In this document: positions 61,001 through 63,408 of the stretch, piece after piece | Layout of the letters: the number at the start of each line of letters is the position of its first letter | How positions within the stretch are numbered: the first letter of the stretch is position 1 | Origin: Desmodus rotundus | Lineage: Eukaryota; Chordata; Mammalia; Chiroptera; Phyllostomidae | Assembly (NCBI RefSeq): GCF_022682495.2 | Contig: NC_071396.1 | Location: 21,511,735 to 21,575,734, forward strand | Direction of reading: 5' to 3' | Length of the DNA: 64,000 nucleotides | The notes under the pieces: model-generated | The model's input: the letters and a program-made list of their open reading frames with translations, nothing else | Database searches by the model: none | Told to the model about the DNA's origin: nothing | Made by a program: the position numbers and the translations under genes

Positions 61001-63408
61001 CAGCGACTCAGCGCTGCGGACAGGCCCTCCGCAAACACCCATCAGCCTCCTCGGCCCACCAGCCTGGTCTGTTTTCTCTGAGAGACTCCACACTGTGTGT
61101 GTGCCCTTGTTTGGGCGCCTGTCCTCTCTTTTCCTGTCTCTTGCAGCATAAGCTTAGGGAGGGCGTGGGCCTTGTCCGTCTTACCCACTGAAGCCCCATC
61201 GATCGCGAGGCATACAGCAGTCGTTTAATAAATGCGTCATAGATAGGTGGTGAGTGGGTGGCACGCTCCAGAAAAACGCGAGAGGAAAGGCGCCTTCTAT
61301 CACCGTCGCCAGTCCCACAGAATCAAATGAACATGAGTCTCAGTCACTATGGGGGGCGGGGTGGGTAGGGAGTAGGAGTTTGTAATAAAGAACAAATAGC
61401 ACGGACTGCAGACCCTCCTTGTCCTCCATTAAAGCTGGAGGAGGTTAGAACGCCCAGAGATCGTGGAGCTGGCTGAGCTGCCCTGCGGTATGGACAGCTG
61501 GGGGCACCTGCCTACCCACTCACCCACTCACTCACTCACTCATGCTGGGCATCAGCTTCCTGGCACCCTCTCACGGGACTTCAGGATGCTCGGGAAGGGC
61601 CAAAGCTTGAACCTTTAGCCCAAGCCTCTCAGGTCCCCGCTGCCAGCGCTCCCTTGGCTGTGTGAGGAAGGCGGCTCCTTCAACATGGTGGCAGAAAGGA
61701 CAAGATGAGGGAGTGGGGGTCCAAGGGACATTAGCCTAGCACCCCATCCTCAGAATCAGCACGGGCCACTGTGGAGCTTGGTCCTCCCCTTCATTCTCTC
61801 TTGCCCACTTGTCCTCTGTTACTTTCCTCTCGCCCTGGCCCCCATCAGAGCCCCTGGGGTGCCACTATCTGGTGCTGCGAGCAGGAAGCCAGTGTGTCAG
61901 AGACACAAAGGTCTTGGGCCTCCCTACCTCTCTGCCTGCGGGCTGAGCCTTAGACTTCTGGGAAACGGCCAGGGCCTGGGGGGTTCAGCGCAGCCTCTGC
62001 TCAGCACGTGCCTCCTGGAGCTTCGGAGACCGAGCTACTTGCTCCCTGTCCCAGCTCCCCTCGAACTTTGTCCATAAGCCCCTCAGCCGCCCCTCAGCCA
62101 GGATGGAACCTGCCCCACACAGAACAGGTGGGAATGGTGGTTGTTTCCGAGATGAACCCAGCACGCAGAGGGGTTGGCGGGAGTGGTGCCAGCAAAATGC
62201 CCGTGGCCAGGTTCCCTTCAAAGTGGACGTTGGGACCAGGTTGGGGGCCTGTTCCCATCTTAAATGTGCAGCGTTGCCAATAGAGCGTGTGTCTGAGCTG
62301 CAGCTGCTGGAGGTGGTTCGGAGCTGCGTGTGCAGGGTGGGCTCTCGGTGCCCTTCAAGGCCAATGCCAAGCGCTCTCTCTCAGTCCAGATGCCAGCATT
62401 TCACAGTGACCCGAGAGGGTGTGGGACAGAAATTACAGGTGCATTTAGTCAATTATGTCCCCTACTTAATTGCAGGCTCAGACAGCCAGGTGGTCATTAT
62501 TTTGATTGTCCTAATTAGTCAGATGTGTTCACATGCAGCTGCGTGAACCTCCTCAGGCAGGTTGAGAAGAGGCACATTGAGAGAAAGCCCAGCGAGAGCC
62601 TGTAGGAAATGTGTGCCCAGATGTGCGTGCTCTTGACAAGTGCTAATGACGTAGCACTAAGGCGCTGTGACGAGCGCTGAAAGAGACAGACACCCGTGGC
62701 CCGTCGTACAGACAAGGAAGGCTGTGGGACGGGAGAGGTGGGTGTTGCAGCCTGTGACAGAGCCATCTCAGTAAGTCACAGCGCGCAGAACGTCCCTTCT
62801 TTCTCGCTCACTCCTAATGGAAACAGTCAGTCTTCCTGTGTTCTTGCAGTAAACTGGCGTTCCAGGCGTCCCGATTTGGGCTGATCAGCTCTGTCCTTCA
62901 GGATGCTCTTTAAAATGGCTGAAGGGACATTGCTTCAAACTCTCTGTACATGAAAAGCACGCAACACTCTTTAAAGCGGGGCAGTCACCCTGAGGAAATC
63001 GGGCACTGGTCCTGGTTAGTGAGATGTGGGTGGGGGTCCCCGTCTGTGCGGAGGCTGGGTTCCCCTCCCCCTTGGCTGACTCTGAGTGAGTCTGCCGGTC
63101 GTGACCTTGTGCAAACCCCTGACTTTCTGGATGTCTGTCTCCTTTGGGTAACTGCGGCATAGTCTCCTCTTGGGGTGCGGGGGTCAGAGACCTTTACAGC
63201 AAGGCCCCTGGGCCCCCAGAGGGGCTGGCCAGCACCCCATGCTACACCCAACTGACTCTGGCTTTGTTTCATTTAGATGAGTTCTGGTTCTCCGACGGGT
63301 CCTTATCGGACAAGTCCAAGTGCGCAGACCCTGGCCTGATGCCCCTCCCGGACACGGGCACAGGGCTAGACTGGTCCCACCTCGTGGACGCTGCTCGGGC
63401 GTTTGAAG
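915..63408 (+). CDS. SIPA1L2: SIPA1L2, partial spliced gene (16 internal exons)
   Basis: SIPA1L2 (SPAR2) is a GTPase-activating protein that stimulates GTP hydrolysis on Rap1/Rap2 and acts at neuronal synapses and in axonal trafficking of TrkB-containing amphisomes. Joining 915-1048, 2603-2791, 6572-6746, 10417-10520, 18038-18195, 22466-23042, 26017-26291, 39255-39512, 41226-41309, 42797-42897, 43238-43341, 45078-45466, 49909-50133, 53406-53559, 56222-56441 and 63277-63408 gives 3279 bases, all in phase and without a stop. Domain order in the 1093-codon product is: pre-GAP segment (1-100), Rap-GAP (about 101-318), linker, PDZ (about 456-533), Ser/Pro-rich linker, then the start of the SPAR C-terminal domain. 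The remembered human SIPA1L2 matches almost throughout. SIPA1L1 differs at many places, for example the C-terminal stretch [15 protein letters not shown], which is SIPA1L2-type. The start codon, N-terminus, C-terminal coiled coil, promoter and UTRs are outside the window. The identification is very secure; the paralogue assignment rests on memory of the human proteins. Confidence 0.97.
1049..2602 (+). other. SIPA1L2: intron A-B
   Basis: This 1.55 kb intron ends in 'tgccccgcag'. It contains an old DNA-transposon fragment at about 1790-1973, listed separately. A purine-rich stretch lies near 2280-2375 ('gaaggagagaaaggagcgg'). I see no gene here; the several short open frames have no family resemblance. 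Confidence 0.75.
1790..1973. mobile_element. ancient hAT-like MITE fragment
   Basis: The left end 'gtgctgtccag' and right end 'taggacagtg' form degenerate terminal inverted repeats. Inside lie two 'gccacatgtggc'-type blocks (1816-1826 and 1906-1916) in the layout of a common mammalian hAT-type repeat whose ends read 'cagtgctgtccaatag'. The exact Repbase family name cannot be assigned by eye. A second fragment of the same family lies near 37988-38160. The element is old, highly diverged and non-coding. Confidence 0.6.
2603..2791 (+). CDS. SIPA1L2: SIPA1L2 exon B: pre-GAP / start of Rap-GAP domain
   Basis: The exon has 63 codons in phase 0 at both ends. It runs from [20 protein letters not shown] to [16 protein letters not shown] and leads into the Rap-GAP fold. 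The acceptor is 'tgccccgcag' (2593-2602). The donor that keeps the frame is GGG|gtgtgc at 2792, a poor match to consensus. A better-looking donor (cgc|gtgagg) sits at 2805 but would shift the frame (see findings). Variation from the remembered human protein is limited to conservative changes such as VVPEL and [10 protein letters not shown]. Confidence 0.95.
2792..6571 (+). other. SIPA1L2: intron B-C
   Basis: This 3.8 kb intron has an acceptor, 'cgcatttcag', at 6562-6571. Its first half is mixed composition and 4860-6150 is AT-rich. I recognise no gene, RNA or named repeat. The open minus-strand frame at 4301-4867 is unsupported. Confidence 0.7.
6572..6746 (+). CDS. SIPA1L2: SIPA1L2 exon C: Rap-GAP domain, first part
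   Basis: The exon encodes 58 codons plus one base, from [20 protein letters not shown] through [19 protein letters not shown]. The motif [16 protein letters not shown] is the hallmark of the Rap-GAP domain N-terminal half in this family. [17 protein letters not shown] is the conserved segment shared with Rap1GAP and tuberin-type GAPs. The acceptor is 'atttcag' and the donor is AAA A|gtaagc at 6747, close to ideal. The exon starts in phase 0 and ends in phase 1. Confidence 0.97.
6747..10416 (+). other. SIPA1L2: intron C-D
   Basis: This 3.7 kb intron ends in 'tgtccctag'. I see no gene, RNA or recognisable mobile element. Short open frames on both strands (for example 7312-7746 minus) show no family features. 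Confidence 0.7.
10417..10520 (+). CDS. SIPA1L2: SIPA1L2 exon D: Rap-GAP domain
   Basis: The two leading bases complete Thr, followed by 34 codons, [20 protein letters not shown] to [11 protein letters not shown]. The acceptor is 'gtccctag' and the donor is CAG|gtacgt. G-T-H-S-L-Y and FHVSTMLP are core Rap-GAP strands seen in all SIPA1L proteins. The exon starts in phase 1 and ends in phase 0. The MLPHMPS stretch is slightly different from the human LLPYMPN I remember. Confidence 0.97.
12088..12300 (+). repeat. MIR SINE
   Basis: The order of blocks follows the MIR consensus in sense orientation: 'gagcac', 'gaatcc', 'tagct', 'gtgaccttgggc-aagtt', and a tail with 'atggtaggcagc' and 'aagcatttattgaa'. 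It is strongly diverged. The tRNA-like 5' part folds into the hairpin described at 12092-12150. Confidence 0.7.
12092..12150. other. 24-bp imperfect hairpin in a MIR
   Basis: The arms 12100-12115 and 12127-12142 are perfect reverse complements over 16 bases (tagtagctaggattca), separated by an 11-base loop. Beyond one mismatch and one G.T pair the stem continues for six more pairs (cacaaa against tttgtg). The 59-base unit has the size and shape of a short pre-miRNA stem, but expression is unknown. Confidence 0.6.
14051..14084. other. perfect 14-bp inverted repeat with 6-base loop
   Basis: The arm gaagcggtaattaa at 14051-14064 is repeated exactly in reverse complement at 14071-14084 around the loop gtttga. 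G.T pairs could extend the stem by two in RNA. It lies in the middle of a long intron. No known element is recognised. Confidence 0.8.
17105..17340. repeat. ancient mammalian interspersed repeat, family unassigned
   Basis: The opening 'ttcatttagcagatgtgtaccgggaacctgctgtgtccaggc' resembles the widespread 'ttcaacaaatatttattgagcacctactatgtgccaggc' repeat class. It continues with the typical 'cctgctctcatgaagagc' and 'gagcaggacactaacg' blocks. It is too diverged to name. A second fragment of the class lies at 30690-30830. Confidence 0.5.
17655..17765 (+). repeat. MIR SINE fragment
   Basis: The series 'gtgacttctgacaaatctctgtgccctc', 'ctgtctcctcctttgagttaaag', then 'cttaaagcattttgagc' follows the central MIR consensus (gtgaccttgggcaagt...ctcagtttcctcatctgtaaaatg...). 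It is diverged and non-coding. Confidence 0.5.
18038..18195 (+). CDS. SIPA1L2: SIPA1L2 exon E: Rap-GAP core
   Basis: The exon has 52 codons plus two bases. [20 protein letters not shown] is the signature central Rap-GAP motif, with HIGNDIV also found in Rap1GAP. It continues through [20 protein letters not shown] to SVCY. The acceptor is 'cttgcctgcag' and the donor is TAC AG|gtgagt, a strong match. The exon starts in phase 0 and ends in phase 2; the split Ser codon is completed by the next exon. Confidence 0.97.
18587..18603 (+). repeat. 17-base poly-C run
   Basis: There are seventeen consecutive C residues in the intron about 390 bases after exon E. The opposite strand is a 17-base G run, able in principle to form a G-quadruplex. 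Length polymorphism and assembly error are both likely at such a run. Confidence 0.9.
18813..18990 (+). repeat. MIR SINE fragment
   Basis: The blocks 'ttctcttaaccgtggggatgatagtaccgacctca', 'gttgtgaagaataaagag' and 'ggccctggcacatgtcataggt' follow the 3' half of the MIR consensus (aaaatggggataatagtacctacctca...gttgtgaggattaaa...tgcctggcacatagt). Confidence 0.65.
20013..20165 (-). repeat. MIR SINE fragment
   Basis: The antisense MIR core is clear: 'cgtttaatcctcactca', 'ctccattgttcaggtgaggaaactgaggcactgacaggttaagtaatta'. The run gtgaggaaactgaggcac is nearly identical to consensus. Confidence 0.8.
21477..21502 (+). repeat. (CACT)n microsatellite
   Basis: An uninterrupted tetranucleotide run of about 26 bases lies in the intron between exons E and F. 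Confidence 0.9.
21950..22300 (+). repeat. ancient interspersed repeat, family unassigned
   Basis: The blocks 'agctcgggcggccgtgccaactgccac', 'tgtgtcctcacatgg', 'aaaggcccggcctcc' and 'gggggttagggcttcaacata...ttgaggggccgcaactcagcccatagca' follow in order a familiar mammal-wide repeat ('gggctgccataacaaaataccaca' ... 'gttaggacttcaacatatgaattttggggggacacaattcagcccataaca'). I recognise the repeat but cannot assign its family by eye. It ends about 165 bases before exon F. Confidence 0.65.
22466..23042 (+). CDS. SIPA1L2: SIPA1L2 exon F: catalytic Rap-GAP helix and linker
   Basis: This is the largest exon of the window, with one base finishing Ser followed by 192 codons. It opens [20 protein letters not shown]. 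The catalytic helix follows, [20 protein letters not shown]. The Asn of INAE (AAT at 22578-22580) corresponds to the catalytic 'Asn thumb' of Rap1GAP, which inserts into the Rap active site in place of the arginine finger used by RasGAPs, so the domain should be active. [19 protein letters not shown] ends the GAP domain. The remainder ([48 protein letters not shown]) is the family-specific linker to the PDZ domain. The acceptor is 'ttcctcag' and the donor is CTG GGG|gtacgt. The last codon (Gly) differs from the Val I recall in human. Confidence 0.97.
23043..26016 (+). other. SIPA1L2: intron F-G
   Basis: This 3 kb intron ends in 'ctgtcccctcag'. It contains a perfect (AGAAC)8 microsatellite at 24955-24994 and no recognised gene or RNA. 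23500-23780 is AT-rich. Confidence 0.7.
24955..24994 (+). repeat. (AGAAC)8 microsatellite
   Basis: Eight exact pentamer units in a row suggest recent expansion. The location is intronic. Confidence 0.95.
26017..26291 (+). CDS. SIPA1L2: SIPA1L2 exon G: PDZ domain
   Basis: The exon has 91 codons plus two bases. [20 protein letters not shown] leads to the carboxylate-binding loop Q-L-G-F, then [20 protein letters not shown], the turn [10 protein letters not shown], and helix alpha-[13 protein letters not shown], ending [15 protein letters not shown]. This is one complete PDZ domain encoded by a single exon. Such domains bind C-terminal peptides of synaptic partners. The acceptor is 'cccctcag' and the donor is CGG AG|gtaagg. 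After LVEIC it reads T where I remember an invariant K in human SIPA1L1 and SIPA1L2, and M replaces L in MIDLL. Confidence 0.97.
27237..27440 (+). mobile_element. Ves-type bat SINE
   Basis: The head 'accctgacctgtgtggctc' and the block 'gttgggcatcatcccacaaagcaaaaggtc' are diagnostic of the bat tRNA-derived Ves SINE. They are followed by a degenerate B box (ggttcccattc), 'ggcacatgctgggtcgtggg', 'gcagctgatcagtgtttctctccctc', a pyrimidine tract and an A/T tail (aataaaaatataaataaataaaa). It is mutated in the A and B boxes, so it is probably not transcribed. Confidence 0.85.
28927..28986 (+). repeat. 33-bp-period tandem duplication
   Basis: A 27-base segment (gcagagctcggctccaggcc, then gccctgc) occurs identically at 28927-28953 and 28960-28986. 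The two copies are GC-rich and lie at the edge of an AT-rich block. Exact identity indicates a recent duplication. Confidence 0.95.
29590..30245. promoter_or_regulatory. candidate conserved non-coding element (enhancer-like)
   Basis: The block is repeat-free with even base composition and a high density of homeodomain- and GATA-type sites. It includes the palindrome TTAATTAA at 29973-29980 inside a larger dyad (ccaaagcc 29963-29970, ggctttgg 29985-29992) and 'ggctgataaaagg' near 30080. This look is typical of intronic developmental enhancers. Function is inferred and unproven. Confidence 0.3.
30430..30457 (+). repeat. compound (TG)n(AG)n microsatellite
   Basis: Five TG units are followed directly by about eight AG units in the intron between exons G and H. 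Confidence 0.9.
30690..30830. repeat. (ATTC)n run plus ancient repeat fragment
   Basis: A tetranucleotide-rich run (attcactc/attcattc, 30703-30737) is followed by 'gtgccagagaccatgctggcctggggg' and 'cttcactttcatgggctcc'. This is the same ancient repeat class as 17105-17340 ('...tgtgccaggcactg...ccctcatggagct'). Confidence 0.5.
31630..31915. promoter_or_regulatory. candidate conserved non-coding element (enhancer-like)
   Basis: The block is repeat-free and dense in transcription-factor-type words: TAATCC at 31801-31806 (OTX/bicoid type), 'tgattaaaatatcagcgattgctttaatcc', 'attagcataac', and CTTTGTT at 31884-31890 (SOX type). Similar blocks in introns of neuronal genes are often deeply conserved. 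This is an inference only. Confidence 0.3.
31995..32110 (+). repeat. MIR SINE fragment
   Basis: 'aaagagcactgagctaggaatcaggggttcccagttccagt' and 'ctgatgagctgcctcacctctccaacctctccgagccttc' track the 5' half of MIR ('gagcacggactctggagtcag...gttctagtcc...gtcacttaacctctctgagcctc'). Confidence 0.6.
34540..34930 (-). other. possible retroposed sequence with poly(A) tail
   Basis: On the minus strand the segment ends in AATAAA (plus strand tttatt at 34571-34576), then about 15 bases, then a run of 16 A (34540-34555 as T). This is the arrangement of a reverse-transcribed, polyadenylated RNA. The body does not resemble any gene or SINE I know. The left boundary is the poly(T); the right boundary is uncertain and no target-site duplication was found. 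It could equally be an ordinary intronic poly-T next to a chance AATAAA. Confidence 0.3.
37277..37499 (-). mobile_element. Ves-type bat SINE, reverse orientation
   Basis: Read on the minus strand it begins 'agccctggccagtgtggctcag' with 'ttggttggagcatcgtcctg' (A-box region). It then has two B-box-like sites, ggttcgaatccc (37429-37440) and gggttcgatccc (37391-37402), followed by 'acatcgatgtctgtctctcac' and 'gatgaggata'. It is well preserved, making it one of the youngest repeats of the window. It is diagnostic of bats. Confidence 0.92.
37597..37626 (+). repeat. 15-bp tandem duplication
   Basis: The unit accacctggagagag occurs twice in exact tandem, just downstream of the Ves SINE. Confidence 0.95.
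37988..38160. mobile_element. ancient hAT-like element, internal fragment
   Basis: 'ttatttaaaacaggtgaattatttttaat', 'caaatattatttcaacatccaat', 'ttggtgagattattag' and 'ctttgaagtccagggtgtgttttacac' follow in order the internal part of the hAT-type repeat whose ends carry 'gccacatgtggc' (as at 1790-1973). It explains an unusually long open frame through 37538-38197. Confidence 0.65.
39255..39512 (+). CDS. SIPA1L2: SIPA1L2 exon H: post-PDZ linker
   Basis: One base finishes Arg, then come 85 codons plus two bases, running [40 protein letters not shown], a Pro-rich stretch, [20 protein letters not shown] and RKLPDGT. MVEYK and [10 protein letters not shown] are the conserved post-PDZ motifs of SIPA1L proteins. 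[10 protein letters not shown] is a short Gln-rich helix. The exon is markedly GC-rich with mostly G/C third positions. The acceptor is 'cctccacag' and the donor is ACC AG|gtacag. Confidence 0.96.
40318..40410 (+). repeat. MIR SINE 3' fragment
   Basis: 'gaggctcgaatcagtcaatatgtataaactgcttacaaccgttgctggcccacaataagcct' follows the MIR 3' consensus ('gaggattaaatgagataatacatgtaaagcgcttagaacagtgcctggcacatagtaagc'). Confidence 0.55.
40423..40444. repeat. 10-bp perfect inverted repeat
   Basis: The arms aactagttat (40423-40432) and ataactagtt (40435-40444) flank a 2-base centre. The word ataacta(g)ctgataaa also recurs as an imperfect direct repeat here (40404-40419 and 40435-40450), so the palindrome probably arose by local duplication. 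Confidence 0.85.
41226..41309 (+). CDS. SIPA1L2: SIPA1L2 exon I: Ser/Gly/Pro-rich linker
   Basis: The exon encodes (R)[19 protein letters not shown] and WRPQVGYDG, 27 codons with partial codons at both ends. The SPSNxSSSSD motif is shared with SIPA1L1. The acceptor is 'gtttcag' and the donor is GAC GG|gtacgc. As far as I recall the sequence is identical to human, despite being low complexity. The exon is short (84 bases) and its length is a multiple of three with symmetrical phase, so skipping would keep the frame. Confidence 0.95.
41310..42796 (+). other. SIPA1L2: intron I-J
   Basis: This 1.5 kb intron ends in 'gttctttccag'. It contains a 50-bp tandem duplication at 42563-42662 and is otherwise without recognisable features. 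Confidence 0.7.
42563..42662 (+). repeat. 50-bp tandem duplication
   Basis: Units 42563-42612 and 42613-42662 both begin actggaggccg and share 'ccctctctgg'. They differ at several positions, so this is a moderately old duplication. It lies 135 bases before exon J. Confidence 0.9.
42797..42897 (+). CDS. SIPA1L2: SIPA1L2 exon J: linker
   Basis: One base completes Gly, then [20 protein letters not shown] and [13 protein letters not shown], 33 codons plus one base. The first 20 residues match the remembered human sequence closely. The EDAADGN part is variable (human EDTMEAS). The acceptor is 'ctttccag' and the donor is CCG G|gtaaca. No domain is known here; the segment is probably disordered. 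Confidence 0.93.
42898..43237 (+). other. SIPA1L2: intron J-K (340 bp)
   Basis: This is the smallest intron of the window, ending 'ctgtgtgtggcag'. I see nothing besides splice signals. Confidence 0.85.
43238..43341 (+). CDS. SIPA1L2: SIPA1L2 exon K: linker
   Basis: Two bases complete Glu, then [20 protein letters not shown] and [14 protein letters not shown], 34 codons. The region is basic and hydrophilic. The acceptor is 'tgtggcag' and the donor is CAC|gtaagt, a strong site. SPNK lies in a segment that is also conserved in SIPA1L1 (SPNKQG). Confidence 0.96.
43342..45077 (+). other. SIPA1L2: intron K-L
   Basis: This 1.7 kb intron ends in 'ccgtcccccag'. It has no recognised gene, RNA or repeat. 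A weak MIR-like stretch near 43640-43710 is not clear enough to call. Confidence 0.7.
45078..45466 (+). CDS. SIPA1L2: SIPA1L2 exon L: Ser-rich linker with DSGIDT degron motif
   Basis: The exon has 129 codons plus two bases. It starts [20 protein letters not shown], a Ser-rich stretch conserved with SIPA1L1. This is followed by [20 protein letters not shown] and [16 protein letters not shown] (45225-45242) fits the beta-TrCP phosphodegron DSGxxS/T and is identical to the degron known in SPAR. The rest ([53 protein letters not shown]) is Ser/Ala/Gly-rich and likely disordered. The acceptor is 'cccccag' and the donor is TCC AG|gtgagt. GC content is high with CpGs throughout. Confidence 0.96.
45467..49908 (+). 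other. SIPA1L2: intron L-M
   Basis: This 4.4 kb intron ends in 'tttctctccgcag'. It contains an exact 10-bp tandem (gtgcacgtct, 45911-45930). I recognise no gene, RNA or mobile element. 46950-47680 is AT-rich. Confidence 0.7.
49909..50133 (+). CDS. SIPA1L2: SIPA1L2 exon M: Ser-rich linker
   Basis: One base completes Ser, then [60 protein letters not shown] and [10 protein letters not shown], 74 codons plus two bases. RQGAxSKYxIGWKKxEG is a hallmark motif shared with SIPA1L1 (RQGATSKYLIGWKKPEG). The acceptor is 'ctccgcag' and the donor is CAG GG|gtaagg. Confidence 0.96.
51290..51430 (-). repeat. possible MIR 5' fragment
   Basis: 'ggtggcagagcagtaatttc' and 'gggattcaaacccgggcctcc' resemble the antisense of the MIR tRNA-like head ('agtggcagagccgggattcgaacccagg'). 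It is highly diverged and could be spurious. Confidence 0.35.
52348..52380 (-). promoter_or_regulatory. tandem TGACGTGG-type sites
   Basis: The 12-base unit gccacgtcatca/gccacgtcgtca repeats twice with a third partial copy (gtcacgttg). On the minus strand this gives TGATGACGTGGC, containing TGACGTGG, the consensus recognised by ATF6/XBP1 and related to CREB half-sites. The site is present in the sequence; regulatory use is not shown. Confidence 0.35.
52845..52985. promoter_or_regulatory. candidate enhancer-like block
   Basis: A CAGCTG E-box (52886-52891), an octamer-like ATGCAAA (52900-52906) and homeodomain words (tgctaataattgag, tgctgataataac) are packed within 120 bases of repeat-free sequence. 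This is an inference from motif density only. Confidence 0.25.
53406..53559 (+). CDS. SIPA1L2: SIPA1L2 exon N: entry to the C-terminal region
   Basis: One base completes Gly, then [40 protein letters not shown] and [11 protein letters not shown], 51 codons. [15 protein letters not shown] is the conserved motif before the SPAR C-terminal domain and corresponds to the position of a helical EDLKKLIDLESP-type segment in SIPA1L1. The acceptor is 'gctcccgcag' and the donor is AAG|gtgagt. The exon ends in phase 0. Confidence 0.96.
53790..53995 (+). repeat. MIR SINE
   Basis: 'gccccacatcccggctccaaca', 'cacgtgaccctgtaccagtgtctgggcctctc', 'tctgtacaaaggagggggtcatcagggtgctgc' and 'acatggtacatgg' follow the sense MIR consensus (cccggctctgcc...gtgaccttgggcaagt...ctgtaaaatgggg...). 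Confidence 0.6.
54541..54680. promoter_or_regulatory. candidate enhancer-like block
   Basis: Homeodomain-type words are clustered ('taacctaattg', 'tctaattagaca', 'ctttaatctg', 'tgtaatcttg') in a short repeat-free stretch. This is an inference only. Confidence 0.25.
55216..55734 (+). mobile_element. internally deleted mariner (Tc1/mariner) element
   Basis: The terminal inverted repeats match: the left end 'ggggttggccgaaaagtttg' pairs with the right end '...ttttggccaaccc', and similarity continues for about 30 bases. The right end abuts a TA (55735-55736), the mariner target. Inside, on the plus strand, a remnant of the transposase can be read (55495-55620): [15 protein letters not shown], a stop, then [11 protein letters not shown] and TLIENIQ. 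This is the helix-turn-helix region of mariner transposases, broken by a stop and a frame disturbance. The element is about 520 bases against about 1.3 kb for an intact copy, so most of the catalytic domain is deleted. It is non-autonomous and MITE-like. Confidence 0.85.
56222..56441 (+). CDS. SIPA1L2: SIPA1L2 exon O: SPAR C-terminal domain
   Basis: The exon has 73 codons plus one base, [60 protein letters not shown] and [13 protein letters not shown]. [16 protein letters not shown] is a basophilic phosphosite-like motif (R-x-x-S) conserved across SIPA1L proteins, and VLDQALPND is diagnostic of the SPAR C-terminal domain. Cys replaces the Tyr of human SLYRTLSDE as I remember it. The acceptor is 'taaaccgctag' and the donor is CGC A|gtgagt. 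Confidence 0.96.
57636..58180 (-). mobile_element. old LINE-1 3' end fragment
   Basis: Read on the minus strand it ends '...ctgtgaacctgaaaccactgtaaaaaaagtttattaaac', the typical 3' end of old mammalian L1 elements. On the plus strand the order 'cccatataccccatctgcc', 'caccattacagtatcacacagggcattttcgctgccctaaaaatcctc', 'ccctggcacccactgatctttg', 'gtcatacagcatgtagctctt' and 'actgagcaatattccgctgtc' follows the L1M 3' UTR. There is no coding capacity. Confidence 0.8.
60310..60415 (+). repeat. L2 LINE 3' end fragment
   Basis: 'ctcaagggcagaacttgtgtctagg', 'tggaacctggaagatagcagacgcccagtaaacacc' follow the L2 tail consensus ('gagggcagggactttgtct...gcctggcacatagtaggcgctcaataaat'). Confidence 0.55.
60517..60716 (+). 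mobile_element. Ves-type bat SINE
   Basis: The head 'gccctggctgaggtagctcagtggattaagctcaggcctgtgaaccaaagg' contains the A box. The B box is gtttcgattcccagtcagg near 60573-60591. It is followed by 'acacatgcctgggttgcaggccaggtccccagtaggg', 'gcaaccacacattgatgttt', a CT-rich tract and the tail taaaaataaataataaaatc. It is the best preserved SINE in the window and characteristic of bats. It could be mistaken for a tRNA but has no tRNA cloverleaf or gene-like 3' end. Confidence 0.93.
61135..61255 (+). repeat. L2 LINE 3' end fragment
   Basis: 'cataagcttagggagggcgtgggccttgtccgtcttacccactgaagcccc' and 'aggcatacagcagtcgtttaataaatgcgtc' track the L2 3' tail ('taagctccatgagggcagggattttgtctgtcttgttcactgctgtatcccc...tcaataaatatt'). 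Confidence 0.65.
61517..61542 (+). repeat. (CACT)n microsatellite
   Basis: A short, slightly imperfect tetranucleotide run ('cactcacccactcactcact') lies in the intron. Confidence 0.85.
62430..62590. promoter_or_regulatory. candidate conserved non-coding element (enhancer-like)
   Basis: The stretch contains 'gcatttagtcaattatg', 'cttaattgcagg', 'gacagccaggtgg', 'tcattattttgattgtcctaattagtcag' and 'acatgcagctgcgtg'. These are repeated homeodomain words, a TGATTG-like site and a CAGCTG E-box without repeat or simple sequence. It lies about 700 bases before exon P. Motif density suggests an enhancer, but conservation has not been tested. Confidence 0.35.
63277..63408 (+). CDS. SIPA1L2: SIPA1L2 exon P: SPAR C-terminal domain
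   Basis: Two bases complete Asn, then [40 protein letters not shown] and AFE, 43 codons plus one base. [24 protein letters not shown](R/K)AxE is the strongest SIPA1L C-terminal signature, shared with SIPA1L1. The acceptor is 'tttcatttag' and the donor is GAA G|gtaaag. In human the protein continues for about 133 residues (including the coiled coil), beyond this window. Confidence 0.97.

Larger units (their letters stand above)
56442..63276 (+). other. SIPA1L2: intron O-P
   Basis: This 6.8 kb intron ends in 'tttgtttcatttag'. 56560-57640 is AT-rich. It holds an L1 3' end (57636-58180), two L2 3' ends (60310-60415, 61135-61255), a Ves SINE (60517-60716), a (CACT)n run near 61517-61542 and an enhancer-like block (62430-62590). 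I see no gene. Confidence 0.7.
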
